Shown piece by piece: positions 18,175-26,814 of a stretch of 64,000 nucleotides of DNA. Both the position numbers and the translations under genes were made by a program. A model generated the notes under the pieces. The model had not been told where the DNA came from. It worked only from the letters and a program-made list of their open reading frames with translations, and ran no database searches. Location: NCBI RefSeq assembly GCF_040371945.1, contig NZ_BAABWS010000003.1, positions 124,001 through 188,000 of the forward strand. The letters are read 5' to 3'. The number at the start of each line of letters is the position of its first letter. Position 1 is the stretch's first letter. The stretch comes from Litorivita sp040371945 (GTDB lineage: Bacteria > Pseudomonadota > Alphaproteobacteria > Rhodobacterales > Rhodobacteraceae).

Positions 18175-18177
18175 CCC

Positions 18178-19335
18178 ATGAGCGCGCGGCTCCATATCCC
18201 CAATGCGCAGGCGCGCCATCTGTGGCTGGCGGTCAATGATCTGGCCGCAGCTCCTGTGGGCGATGTGGATGCGTTGACGGCGATCCGGCGGCTGGGTTTT
18301 TTGCAGATAGACACGATCCGCAATGTCACCCGCGCCCATAACCATATCCTGTGGTCGCGCAACCGCCGTTACCGCGAGGGCGATCTTTGGCCGCTGCTCA
18401 AGGGGCGCAAGCTCTTCGAGCATTTCACCCATGATGCCAGCTTGATCCCGACCGAGACCTTGCCTTTGTGGCAAGTGCAATTCGCGCGGCTCGGGGCCAA
18501 GGTCGCGGCCTATGAGTGGTTCAAATCGGGGCTGGGCCAAAAGCAGATCGCAGAAATTCGCGCGCGCATCGAGCGCGAGGGCGCGCTATCGACCCATGCC
18601 TTTGATACCAAATCCGAAAGCCGCGAGATGTGGGCGCGCCCGCCGCATAAAAAGGCGCTCGATCAAATGTGGTATGCGGGGGATTTGGCGACCAGCCACC
18701 GCGAGAATTTCATCAAATTCTACGATCTGGGCGAACGGGTTTTCGCCCCCACCGAGGCGCCGCCCGAAGATGAGGCGCTCGGCGCGCTGCACGCCGATGC
18801 CTTGCGCCGCCTCGGGGCGGCGAGCACCGGCGAGGTGCAACGGTTTTGGGGCGTGGCAACCGCGGCGGAGACCCGCGCTTGGGCGGCGGCGGCGGATCAT
18901 GTCGCGGTGCGCATGGAGGGCGCCGACGGGCGTTGGCACGATGCGATGGCCGCGCCCGATATCGAGGCGCGCCTTGCCGCGCTGCCGCCCTTGTCGGGGC
19001 AAATCCGCCTGCTCAATCCCTTCGATCCGGCGATCCGCGACCGCGCGCGGCTCGAGCGGCTGTTCGGGTTCGAATACCGCAACGAGATGTTCGTGCCCGC
19101 CGCGAAACGGCTTTGGGGCTATTATGTCTATCCGCTGCTTGAAGGGGACCGTTTTGTCGGGCGTATCGAAATCAAGGGCGACCGCGCATCGGGGCAAATG
19201 ACGGTGACGGGGTTTTGGCCCGAGGCGGGGGCGCGTTGGGGCGCGGGGCGGCGCGCGCGGCTGGAGGCCGAGCTTGGCCGTTTCGCCCGTCTGGCGGGGC
19301 TGCGCCTTGTGATCTGGCAAACTCCGGCGCCGTAA
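18178..19335 (+). CDS. Winged-helix DNA-binding domain protein, YcaQ/AlkX family (possible DNA crosslink glycosylase)
   Basis: The 385-aa protein matches the HTH_42/YcaQ family, with the early segment RRLGFLQIDTIRNVTRAHNHILWSR split over about 38-62, and FEHFTHDASLIPTE next. Escherichia coli YcaQ unhooks interstrand DNA crosslinks; whether this distant member does so is inference. The ATG lies 3 bp after the aldehyde dehydrogenase stop, so the two are co-transcribed although no metabolic link is obvious. Confidence 0.82.
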   Translation: MSARLHIPNAQARHLWLAVNDLAAAPVGDVDALTAIRRLGFLQIDTIRNVTRAHNHILWSRNRRYREGDLWPLLKGRKLFEHFTHDASLIPTETLPLWQVQFARLGAKVAAYEWFKSGLGQKQIAEIRARIEREGALSTHAFDTKSESREMWARPPHKKALDQMWYAGDLATSHRENFIKFYDLGERVFAPTEAPPEDEALGALHADALRRLGAASTGEVQRFWGVATAAETRAWAAAADHVAVRMEGADGRWHDAMAAPDIEARLAALPPLSGQIRLLNPFDPAIRDRARLERLFGFEYRNEMFVPAAKRLWGYYVYPLLEGDRFVGRIEIKGDRASGQMTVTGFWPEAGARWGAGRRARLEAELGRFARLAGLRLVIWQTPAP

Positions 19336-19412
19336 AGACGGCAGAAACATCAACGGCGCACAGTGGCACGGGGCGCAGTGGCATCAAAGAGGCATCATTT
19401 AGGGAGAAGACC

Positions 19413-20156
19413 ATGAGACTTGAGGGGAAAACAGCCATCGTCACCGGCGGCGCCAGCGGCTTTGGCGCGGGCATCGCGCGCAAATTCATCGCCGAGGGCG
19501 CGCAGGTGATGATCACCGATATCAACGAGGCGGGCGCGCAGGATCTGGCTCATAGCCTTGGCAAAACTGCCCATGCTCTGGGCGGCTCTGTCGCCGATCG
19601 CGGCGATGTCGAGCGGTTGCGCGACCGCGCGATAGAGGCGATGGGCCGCGTCGATATTTTGGTCAACAATGCGGGCGTCACCCATTTGCCAACGGCGTTA
19701 GAGGAGGTCAGCGAGGACGATTTCGACCGCGTGTTCGCCGTCAATTGCAAATCCATCTACTATATGGCGCAGACCTTCGTGCCGGTGATGAAACCGGTTG
19801 CTGGGGTGATCTTGAACGTGGCCTCGACGGCGGGGCTGAGCCCGAGGCCAAAGCTCAACTGGTATAATGCCTCCAAAGGCTGGGTCATCACCGCGACCAA
19901 GGCCATGGCGGTGGAGCTTGCGCCGCAAGGCATGCGGGTCAATGCCCTGTGCCCTGTGGCGGGCGATACGCCGCTTTTGGCCAGTTTCATGGGCGAGGAC
20001 ACCCCCGAGATGCGCGCCAAATTCCTCTCGACCATCCCCTTGGGCCGGTTCTCGACCGCCGAGGATATGGGCAATGCGGCGGCCTTCTTGTGCTCAAACG
20101 AGGCGAGCATGGTCACCGGCGTGTGCATGGAGGTGGACGGCGGGCGCTGTATCTAG
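19413..20156 (+). CDS. Short-chain dehydrogenase/reductase (SDR)
   Basis: This 247-aa classical SDR has the cofactor motif TGGASGFGAG, NNAG, Ser in NVASTAG, the YNASKG Tyr-Lys pair and a C-terminal VTGVCMEVDGGR. It starts at MRLEGK (19413), where AGGGAGA gives good spacing; the longer frame upstream is composition-driven. It may be the last gene of the importer operon, acting on an alcohol or keto intermediate, but the 77-bp gap leaves this open. Confidence 0.92.
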   Translation: MRLEGKTAIVTGGASGFGAGIARKFIAEGAQVMITDINEAGAQDLAHSLGKTAHALGGSVADRGDVERLRDRAIEAMGRVDILVNNAGVTHLPTALEEVSEDDFDRVFAVNCKSIYYMAQTFVPVMKPVAGVILNVASTAGLSPRPKLNWYNASKGWVITATKAMAVELAPQGMRVNALCPVAGDTPLLASFMGEDTPEMRAKFLSTIPLGRFSTAEDMGNAAAFLCSNEASMVTGVCMEVDGGRCI

Positions 20157-20217
20157 CGTTGCAGTGCTGGCAAGAAGCCAGTGGCGCGGCACTGAAAATC
20201 ACGCTATCTGGCGGCGC

Positions 20218-20979
20218 ATGACGGATCACACCCCACAGCAAAGCGGCGCCTTTGTGCGCCTGCGCGGCCTGCAGTTGCAGCGAGGCGGCGCGGCCTTGTT
20301 TGACGGGCTGGACATGGCGGTGACGGCGCGGCGTGTGGGGATCGTGGGGCGCAACGGCGCGGGCAAAAGCCAGCTTGCGCGGCTCATCGCGGGGCTGACC
20401 GAAGCGCAGGCGGGCGAGGTGTCGGTTTGCGGCGTCAAGGTCGCCAAGGACCGCAAGGGCGCGCTGGGCGCGGTGGGGATATTGTTCCAAAACCCTGATC
20501 ACCAGATCATCTTTCCCACCGTCGAAGAAGAATTGATGTTCGGCCTCAAAGCGCAAGGCACCGCCAAGGCGCAAGCGCGCGCGCAGGTGCGCGCGATGCT
20601 CGACACCGTTGGTCATGGCGATTGGGGCCCGCGCGCGGTGCATACGCTCTCGGGCGGGCAGCGGCATTTGGTTTGCCTGATGGCGGTGCTTTTGATGCAG
20701 CCCAAGGTGATCGTTCTGGACGAGCCTTTTGCCGGTCTTGATCTGGCGGCGCGGTTGCGACTGGCGCGGCTTTTGGAGGCGTCCGATGCGATGATCTTGC
20801 ATATCTCGCATGATCTGGAGGCGCTGGAGGGCTATGACGAGGTGCTCTGGATCGACCGCCCTGCGGGGGCGAGCGCTCCGGCCTATCTGCGCGCGCAGGG
20901 CCCTGCGGCTGCGGTGCTGGCGGATTACCGCGCGGAAATGCAGCGGCGTGGAGACGGCGATGATTTCTCTGACCTCTGA
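20218..20979 (+). CDS. bioM: ECF biotin transporter ATPase BioM
   Basis: The 253-aa energy-coupling-factor ATPase has Walker A GRNGAGKSQ (about 43-51), a FQNPDHQ Q-loop (typical of EcfA/CbiO proteins), signature LSGGQRHL and Walker B VIVLDEPF. It drives BioY-mediated biotin uptake together with BioN. It overlaps bioN by 20 bp. No strong ribosome binding site is visible before the ATG. Confidence 0.92.
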   Translation: MTDHTPQQSGAFVRLRGLQLQRGGAALFDGLDMAVTARRVGIVGRNGAGKSQLARLIAGLTEAQAGEVSVCGVKVAKDRKGALGAVGILFQNPDHQIIFPTVEEELMFGLKAQGTAKAQARAQVRAMLDTVGHGDWGPRAVHTLSGGQRHLVCLMAVLLMQPKVIVLDEPFAGLDLAARLRLARLLEASDAMILHISHDLEALEGYDEVLWIDRPAGASAPAYLRAQGPAAAVLADYRAEMQRRGDGDDFSDL

Positions 20980-21568
20980 GCAGCGCACGCTTTATCACGA
21001 TTGGCGCGCGGGGCCGAAACTGGCGGCGATGTGCCTGTTTACTTTCGGGTTTTTCTTTATCGATGGGCTGCTTTGGGCGGGCGTGGCTTTGGCTGCCGTT
21101 GTTGCGCTTTATCTCGCGGGGGGGCTGCGTTTTGCGCGCGAGGGGCTGCGCAATTTGCGGCCTTTGGTGTGGATTTGCGCACTGATCTTCGGCTGGCAGG
21201 CGCTGTTTGGCGATGCGGTCTTGGGTGCGGTGGCGGTGGTGAAGCTGGCGGCGGCGGTGGGATTGGCCAACTTGGTGACGATGACCACCCAGCTCGCGGC
21301 GATTTTGGAGGTGCTCGAGCGCGGCATGAAACGTGTCGGCATTGGCGCGGCGGCGCGCGGGCGGGTGGCCTTGGCCGTGGCTTTGGTGATCCGCTTTATT
21401 CCGGTGCTGGGCGAGAAAGGCACGCATCTGGCGCAGGCATGGCGCGCAAGATCACCCAAACGCGCAGGCTGGCGCTTGGTCTTTCCCTTTGCTCTGGTCG
21501 CTCTGGACGATGCCGAGCAGGTGGCCGATGCCATCCGCGCCCGCGGCGGGGTGCCCGAGGCGGACTGA
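20960..21568 (+). CDS. bioN: ECF biotin transporter T-component BioN
   Basis: The 202-aa membrane protein of the CbiQ/EcfT family has about four to five hydrophobic helices. The cytoplasmic coupling segment includes AWRARSP, the Ala-Arg motif typical of T components. It couples the BioM ATPase to the BioY substrate-binding component. The start is inside the bioM coding end. Confidence 0.9.
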   Translation: MISLTSEQRTLYHDWRAGPKLAAMCLFTFGFFFIDGLLWAGVALAAVVALYLAGGLRFAREGLRNLRPLVWICALIFGWQALFGDAVLGAVAVVKLAAAVGLANLVTMTTQLAAILEVLERGMKRVGIGAAARGRVALAVALVIRFIPVLGEKGTHLAQAWRARSPKRAGWRLVFPFALVALDDAEQVADAIRARGGVPEAD

Positions 21569-21717
21569 CCTCTCCCCATCGACCGCTAGGGGGATGTTTG
21601 CGCAAACTTGCGGAAAATACGGTATTGGGTGCTGGGCATCCCGTCTGGAGTAGAGTAAACGGACGCTGAAACAGGATCGCGGGAATAAATCCCCCGCGCC
21701 GGACAAGGGACATCACC

Positions 21718-22257
21718 ATGGAACGCAATATCACTCTTATCGCGCTTTTCGCAGCATTGATCGCAGCACTGGCCATGTTGCCGAAACTCATGTTGGCCAG
21801 CGGTGTGCCGATCACCGCGCAAAGCCTTGGCATCATGCTGTGCGGCACGATTCTTGGCGCAAAACGCGGTGCTTTGGCGGTTGTGCTCTATCTGGCGCTG
21901 GCGGCGGCGGGTCTACCGATTTTGGCGGGCGGCAAAGGCGGTCTGGCACCCTTCGTGGGCATCACTGGCGGCTATCTGGCGGGCTTCGTGGCGGCGGCCT
22001 TTGTGACCGGCCTTCTGGCGCAGGCATGGCGCGCCAAGGGCGGCTTTGTCTGGCCGACCGTTGCTGCCGTGATCGGCGGTATTGTCGTGCTGCATATTCT
22101 TGGCATTATCGGCATGGCGGCTTCGGCGAATGTCAGCCTCCTGACTGCTTCGGGCTGGGCCGTACCCTTCTTGATCGGCGATGCGATCAAGGCGGTTCTG
22201 GCGGGTCTGATCACCTATGCGGTGATGCGCGCGCGGCCGAATTTGGCACAGGCCTGA
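21718..22257 (+). CDS. bioY: Biotin-specific S component BioY
   Basis: The 179-aa protein has about six membrane helices and the BioY-typical segments GVPITAQSLGIMLCG and GLAPFVGITGGYLAGF. It binds biotin with high affinity and imports it with BioMN. The start has AAGGGA 8 nt upstream. The 149-bp gap from bioN may hold its own promoter. I saw no BioR-type TTATMKATAA box in it. Confidence 0.95.
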   Translation: MERNITLIALFAALIAALAMLPKLMLASGVPITAQSLGIMLCGTILGAKRGALAVVLYLALAAAGLPILAGGKGGLAPFVGITGGYLAGFVAAAFVTGLLAQAWRAKGGFVWPTVAAVIGGIVVLHILGIIGMAASANVSLLTASGWAVPFLIGDAIKAVLAGLITYAVMRARPNLAQA

Positions 22258-22286
22258 GAACCATCGCCTCAAGGCGCACTTGCGAG

Positions 22287-22316
22287 CGCGCGGTCCCCAA
22301 GTGGGCCGCGCGTTTT
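22287..22316 (+). terminator. Rho-independent terminator after bioY
   Basis: A 10-bp GC-rich stem with one T-G pair (CGCGCGGTCC / GGGCCGCGCG), a 6-nt loop and TTTT lie 30 bp past the bioY stop. Confidence 0.8.
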
Positions 22317-22571
22317 GCGTTTCAATGGGTATGGCTGCGCAGGTGGCGGCGGGGGGAGCCTCCGGCGGGGATATTTTTGAACCAGCAAGGCGGGCGCGGG
22401 GCGCTGCGGATTTGGCATGAGAGGCCGCTTGCCGCGAGGAGCGGGGGCGAAAGCGCAAGGCGCTGCGGGGCGCGCGGCCACGGCGCTGATGTGCAGGTGC
22501 AGAATCCCCTTTATTCCATGGCGCGGCTGCGCTATGTGCGCCCTTGCCTCTAAAATAAGGAGCACTCTTAG
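22317..22571. other. Intergenic region before asd (with the bioY terminator spans 314 bp)
   Basis: No convincing gene is present. It holds one copy of a 19-bp interspersed element (22358-22376) and a GC-rich stretch. Near the end it becomes A-rich (CTAAAATAAGGAG), supplying the asd ribosome binding site and probably the transcription start. Short reading frames here lack ribosome binding sites. Confidence 0.6.
22358..22376 (+). repeat. Interspersed 19-bp element, copy 1
   Basis: GCCTCCGGCGGGGATATTT also occurs, inverted, at 55176-55194. Both copies are intergenic. From memory, similar GCCTCCGGCGGGGATATTT-like strings are frequent between genes in Rhodobacteraceae, but I could not check this. 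Confidence 0.6.
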
Positions 22572-23594
22572 ATGGGCTATAAAATTGTCGTCGTTGGCGC
22601 CACCGGTAATGTGGGCCGCGAAATGCTGAATATTCTGGCCGAGCGCCAGTTCCCCGTGGACGAGATCGCCGTCTTGGCGAGCCGCAAGTCTTTGGGCACG
22701 GAAGTGAGCTTTGGCGACAAGACATTGACCACTAAGGATCTCGATACGTTCGATTTCACCGGATGGGACATCGCATTGTTCGCTGTCGGGTCGGAAGCGA
22801 CAAAGATTTACGCGCCAAAATCGGCGGCGGCGGGCTGCGTTGTGATCGATAACTCGTCGCTTTATCGCTATGATCCTGAGGTGCCGCTTGTGGTGCCCGA
22901 GGTGAACCCCGAAGCGGTTTTGGGCTATTCCAAAAAGAACATCATCGCCAACCCCAATTGCTCGACCGCGCAGATGGTTGTGGCATTGAAGCCTTTGCAC
23001 GATCGCGCGCGCATCAAACGCGTTGTGGTCAGCACCTACCAATCGGTGTCGGGCGCGGGCAAAGAGGGGATTGACGAGCTTTGGGACCAGACCAAATCGA
23101 TCTACAATCCGACCGATGACAAACCGGCGAAGAAATTCACCAAGCAGATCGCCTTTAACGTCATTCCCCATATCGATGTCTTTATGGAAGACGGATCGAC
23201 CAAGGAAGAATGGAAGATGGTCGTCGAGACCAAGAAGATCATCGACCCGTCGATCAAGGTCACCGCGACCTGCGTGCGGGTGCCGGTTTTCGTCGGCCAT
23301 TCCGAGGCGATCAACATCGAGTTCGAAGACCACCTCGACGAGGACGAAGCGCGCGATATCTTGCGCGAGGCGCCTGGTGTTATGGTGATCGATAAGCGCG
23401 AAGATGGCGGATATGTCTCGCCGGTGGAATGCGTTGGCGATTATGCGACCTTTATCAGCCGCATCCGCCAAGACAGCACCATCGACAACGGCATCAACCT
23501 GTGGTGCGTGTCTGACAACCTTCGCAAGGGCGCGGCGCTCAATGCGGTGCAGATCGCCGAAACCTTGGGAACGCGGGTTCTCAAGAAGGGCTGA
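22572..23594 (+). CDS. asd: Aspartate-semialdehyde dehydrogenase
   Basis: The 340-aa NADPH enzyme reduces aspartyl-4-phosphate to aspartate-semialdehyde, the branch point to lysine/diaminopimelate, threonine and methionine. The N-terminal GATGNVGREML binds cofactor, the catalytic Cys is in NPNCSTAQM, and the substrate-binding HSEAINIEF (His) segment is near 245. AAGGAG precedes the ATG by 9 nt. It is monocistronic, with its own terminator. Confidence 0.97.
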   Translation: MGYKIVVVGATGNVGREMLNILAERQFPVDEIAVLASRKSLGTEVSFGDKTLTTKDLDTFDFTGWDIALFAVGSEATKIYAPKSAAAGCVVIDNSSLYRYDPEVPLVVPEVNPEAVLGYSKKNIIANPNCSTAQMVVALKPLHDRARIKRVVVSTYQSVSGAGKEGIDELWDQTKSIYNPTDDKPAKKFTKQIAFNVIPHIDVFMEDGSTKEEWKMVVETKKIIDPSIKVTATCVRVPVFVGHSEAINIEFEDHLDEDEARDILREAPGVMVIDKREDGGYVSPVECVGDYATFISRIRQDSTIDNGINLWCVSDNLRKGAALNAVQIAETLGTRVLKKG

Positions 23595-23617
23595 TTTTCG
23601 CCGATATGTGATTGCAA

Positions 23618-23650
23618 AGGGGGTGCCGCAAGGTGCCCCCTCTTGCGTTT
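23618..23650 (+). terminator. Rho-independent terminator after asd
   Basis: AGGGGGTGCC / GGTGCCCCCT forms a 10-bp stem with two wobble pairs and a GCAA tetraloop, followed by CTTGCGTTTT. Confidence 0.7.
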
Positions 23651-23700
23651 TGGCGCGCCTGTGCGAGGCTGCAGTCAAGGTAATGCGAAAGGCGCGAGCG

Positions 23701-25359
23701 ATGAAACGATTGAATTTTATGATGGGTCTGGCCTTGGCGGCATTGCCTGCTGCGGCCCCGACATTGGCTGCGGCAGAGGATTTCGTCATCGCCAGCCGCG
23801 TTGTCGCGGCGACGCTTTATCCTGACGGCGGATCACTGGAGCGCAGCGCGTCATTCGATGTGCCTGCGGGCACGCATGACTTGTTGATCGGTGATTTGCC
23901 GGTCCAGATGTCGGGCGATTTTCCGCGCCTGACGGTGAGCGGCGCGGTGATGGGGACAGTGCGCTTGCGGACCGATTATGTGCCGCCGCGCGATAAGGGC
24001 AAAAGCGCGGCGATTGCAGCCGCCGAGGATGCGGTGACGGCCGCCGAGGCAGAGCTTGCCGCCGCCGAGGATGCCCGCGCGGATGCCTTGCTCGCCCGCG
24101 ACGCAGGTGAGGCGCGGTTGCAGTTTTTGGCCAAGCTGGGCCAAGGCGATGCCCCGCAGCCAAGCGATGAGTTGCGCGCACTCTCGCAGATGATCGGAGA
24201 AGAGACCGCCGCCGCGCGGCAATCCATTCTCGTGGCCGAGCGTGAGGCGCGCGCGCTTGAGCCTCGACTGGAGGATTTGCGCGAGGCTCTGGCCAAGGCA
24301 GAGGCGGCTTTGGCGGCATTGGATACCGAAGCGGGCCGCCGCGCGTTTTTGGCCGTGACAATCACCGCCGAGGAGGCCGCACAGGGCACGGTGACCTTGC
24401 GCTATGCCGCGCAAGACATGCGCTGGGCACCGGTATATGATATCCACCTGACGCGCGGCGACGCGCCGAAGATTGTTTGGGATCGGTTCGCCGTAGTCAC
24501 CCAAAACAGCGGCGAGGATTGGAACGATGTCGCATTGACCCTGTCGACGGTGCGCCCCTCGGGGCAAACCGATCCGCGAGAGGTCTATGCGCAGCAGTTG
24601 CGGATCGAGGATCCGGCGGTGGCCCCAATGGTGCGCAAACTCGCGGCGCCCGAAGCAATGAGCGATATGGACATGAGCGGCATGGCTGTGTCTGAAGCGC
24701 CAGTTCTTATGGAGCCGGTAGCGGCCCAGATGGGGTTTGACGGGATCAGCTATACCTACCGCTACCCATCGCCGGTGAGCATCGCGAATAACGCGGATAA
24801 TCTGCGCATCGGGATGGGCCGTTTGGAGGCCAAGGCCGGATTGATCGCCCAAGCGGTGCCGCGCTATGATCAAACCGCTTTCCTCGTGGCGCAATTCACC
24901 AATGATAGCGGCGAGTTGATCCTGCCGAGCGGTATGTCCTCGCTTTATCTGGACGGCACATTCGTTGGGCGCAGACCGACTCAGATCGTGGCGTCGGGAG
25001 CCCAGAGCAGCCTGTCTTTCGGGCCGCTTGAGGGGCTGCGTCTGACGTATCATGTGCTGGGCAGCGCCGAGGGCGACCGCGGTGTGATCAGCAAATCCAA
25101 CCGCCGCGAAGAGAGCGTGCGCATGAGCGTCGAGAACCTGACCGCGCAGGCGTGGGACATGCGGCTTATCGACCGCGTGCCCTATAGCGAGCAAGAAGAC
25201 CTCAAGATCACATGGCGCGCCAGCCGCACCCCGAGCAAGCAAGACATCGACGGAAAACGCGGCGTGATGGCGTGGGAATTCGAAGTGCCCGCAGGCAAGA
25301 GCGAAGAGCTGGAGTTGGAAACCGTGATCACATGGCCCGAGGGCAAAGCGCTGCGGTAA
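23701..25359 (+). CDS. DUF4139 (MuiA-like) secreted protein
   Basis: The 552-aa protein has a signal peptide (about 1-25, ending TLAAAE), an N-terminal DUF4140-type beta domain, an Ala/Glu-rich coiled coil (about 110-215) and a C-terminal DUF4139 beta-rich domain (about 225-545). It is therefore likely periplasmic. The family is called mucoidy inhibitor A after early genetic work, but the biochemical role is unknown. A start at 23683 (MRKARAMKRL) is possible, as neither ATG has a strong ribosome binding site. Confidence 0.88.
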   Translation: MKRLNFMMGLALAALPAAAPTLAAAEDFVIASRVVAATLYPDGGSLERSASFDVPAGTHDLLIGDLPVQMSGDFPRLTVSGAVMGTVRLRTDYVPPRDKGKSAAIAAAEDAVTAAEAELAAAEDARADALLARDAGEARLQFLAKLGQGDAPQPSDELRALSQMIGEETAAARQSILVAEREARALEPRLEDLREALAKAEAALAALDTEAGRRAFLAVTITAEEAAQGTVTLRYAAQDMRWAPVYDIHLTRGDAPKIVWDRFAVVTQNSGEDWNDVALTLSTVRPSGQTDPREVYAQQLRIEDPAVAPMVRKLAAPEAMSDMDMSGMAVSEAPVLMEPVAAQMGFDGISYTYRYPSPVSIANNADNLRIGMGRLEAKAGLIAQAVPRYDQTAFLVAQFTNDSGELILPSGMSSLYLDGTFVGRRPTQIVASGAQSSLSFGPLEGLRLTYHVLGSAEGDRGVISKSNRREESVRMSVENLTAQAWDMRLIDRVPYSEQEDLKITWRASRTPSKQDIDGKRGVMAWEFEVPAGKSEELELETVITWPEGKALR

Positions 25360-25385
25360 AGCTCTGCGCCGCGCGGGGCGCGGGC

Positions 25386-25430
25386 AAAAAAATCAATGGG
25401 GGCGACGGCTTGCCTGCCGTCGCCCCCATT
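25386..25430 (-). terminator. Strong rho-independent terminator of the carbonic anhydrase gene
   Basis: A perfect 15-bp stem (AATGGGGGCGACGGC / GCCGTCGCCCCCATT) with a 6-nt loop is followed, on the minus strand, by GATTTTTTT. It may also act on the convergent DUF4139 transcript. Confidence 0.9.
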
Positions 25431-25488
25431 GCATTCGCGTGTTGCGCGCGCCGCAGCTTTTGCACAGCGGCGGCGCTGGCGCGAGGGA

Positions 25489-26133
25489 TCAGACGGGGCT
25501 GAACCCTTTGCCGTCATATTGCTCCAATCCGCCTTCGCCGATGTCGTTCCAAAGGCCGTGAAGGGTCAATTCGCCCGCATCCACGGCCTCTTTGACAAAG
25601 GGGAAGCTCATCAGGTTTTCGAGCGAAGTCACCACCGAGCGTTTTTCCAAGGCGCGCACGCGCTCTTTGGGGTCCGCGATGTCTTTGACCATCTCGTAGC
25701 CAGGGCGCAAGATGTCCATCCAACGCCCGACAAAGGAGGTTTTTTCCTCAAGCTCGGGCGCATCGCCAGTGCACATATCCATGCAGCCTTGCACCCCGCC
25801 ACAGCTGGAGTGGCCCAGCACCACGATATGCGCGACCTTGAGCGCCGTAACCGCATATTCCACCGCCGCCGATGTGCCGTGATGATCGCCATCAGGCTCA
25901 TAGGGCGGCACGAGGTTTGCAATATTGCGGTGGATGAAAAATTCGCCCTGATCCGCGCCGAAAATCGCCGTCACATGCACGCGGCTGTCGCAGCATGAAA
26001 TCACCATGGCGCGCGGGCGCTGCCCTTCGTCGGCCAAACGGCGATACCAGCTTTTGTTCTCGTCATAGGTCGTGGCTTTCCAACCGTGATAGCGTTGAAC
26101 GAGATAGGTGGGCAGCGGTTTGGTAAAGGGCAT
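25489..26133 (-). CDS. can: Beta-class carbonic anhydrase
   Basis: The 214-aa zinc enzyme interconverts CO2 and bicarbonate. Zinc and catalytic residues are visible in SCCDSRV (Cys, Asp, Arg) and in GHSSCGGV (His, Cys). GAGG precedes the ATG at usual spacing. It is transcribed alone, divergent from the small gene at 26291. A CCGCCTT palindrome lies in the shared upstream region. In this family the enzyme supplies bicarbonate for carboxylases, such as the AccD-containing one in this window. Confidence 0.95.
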   Translation of the reverse strand: MPFTKPLPTYLVQRYHGWKATTYDENKSWYRRLADEGQRPRAMVISCCDSRVHVTAIFGADQGEFFIHRNIANLVPPYEPDGDHHGTSAAVEYAVTALKVAHIVVLGHSSCGGVQGCMDMCTGDAPELEEKTSFVGRWMDILRPGYEMVKDIADPKERVRALEKRSVVTSLENLMSFPFVKEAVDAGELTLHGLWNDIGEGGLEQYDGKGFSPV

Positions 26134-26178
26134 GGGTTTGTCCTCATGGGTCTCGGGTTGCCGCGCTAAAGCGCGCAG

Positions 26179-26197
26179 CCGCCTTATAAAAAGGCGG
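26179..26197. promoter_or_regulatory. Inverted repeat in the carbonic anhydrase upstream region
   Basis: CCGCCTT-ATAAA-AAGGCGG is a perfect 7-5-7 palindrome 46 bp upstream of the can start. It could be an operator or an mRNA leader hairpin. Confidence 0.4.
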
Positions 26198-26290
26198 TTC
26201 CCTGCAAATAGGCGGCAGTTGTCCGGTATTCAATAAAAAATCGCGCAATATAGCGCGCGGCTTTCAACGTTTTGGGAACCTCTAAACGCG

Positions 26291-26716
26291 ATGTTGGGCC
26301 TGCGCCGTGGGGGCGTGATTGAGAAGGGTGAGATATTGGAACAGGTAGTGATGCTTGCACAAAAAGAGAAAGTGCGGCTCGATCCCGACCGTCTGGGCGA
26401 GCTTTACGCGCAACTGGGTCAGGCTGGTGCCGAAGACGTGGTGTGCCGCGCGATGGAAGAGCTGGCCGTGCGGTTGTCGCATACAGAGCGGCTTTACCGG
26501 CAAGAATTGATGGGCGATATGCGTAAATCCGCGCGCAGCCTCGTGGCAATCTCCGAACAGATCGGGATGCATATGCTGGCCCGTGTGGCGATGGATGTGA
26601 CCCGCTGCATCGACGAGGGTGACGCCACCGCGCTGGCGGCCACGCTGGCACGGCTCTTGCGCATTGGCGAACAATCCCTGACCGCGATCTGGGATTTGCA
26701 GGATCTGTCGATCTAG
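26291..26716 (+). CDS. Small helical protein of unknown function, possibly Hpt-like
   Basis: The 141-aa soluble, mostly helical protein is one I do not recognise by name. The segment MRKSARSLVAISEQIGMHMLA (read in two parts, about 77-97) and the following Asp/Ala-rich helix resemble a histidine-phosphotransfer (Hpt) four-helix bundle, but the usual phosphorylated His (A-H-x-L-K-G) is missing. If so it would be a pseudo-Hpt regulator; this is inference. A start at 26351 (MLAQKEK) with better-spaced AGG is possible. It sits ahead of the aminopeptidase gene, about 100 bp away. Confidence 0.65.
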   Translation: MLGLRRGGVIEKGEILEQVVMLAQKEKVRLDPDRLGELYAQLGQAGAEDVVCRAMEELAVRLSHTERLYRQELMGDMRKSARSLVAISEQIGMHMLARVAMDVTRCIDEGDATALAATLARLLRIGEQSLTAIWDLQDLSI

Positions 26717-26814
26717 TCGCGTGATTTGAACCCTTGCGGGCGCTGGCGAAGCGGATAGGCTGAGGCGCAGATATACCCGCGCAGCCGCTGCGCGCCAGCC
26801 GCAAGGATCCGACC

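Noticed and set aside
21609..21627. IclR half-site (TTGCGGAA) upstream of bioY
   Set aside because: Only one arm is present and a biotin importer is not a sensible target of a catabolic IclR.
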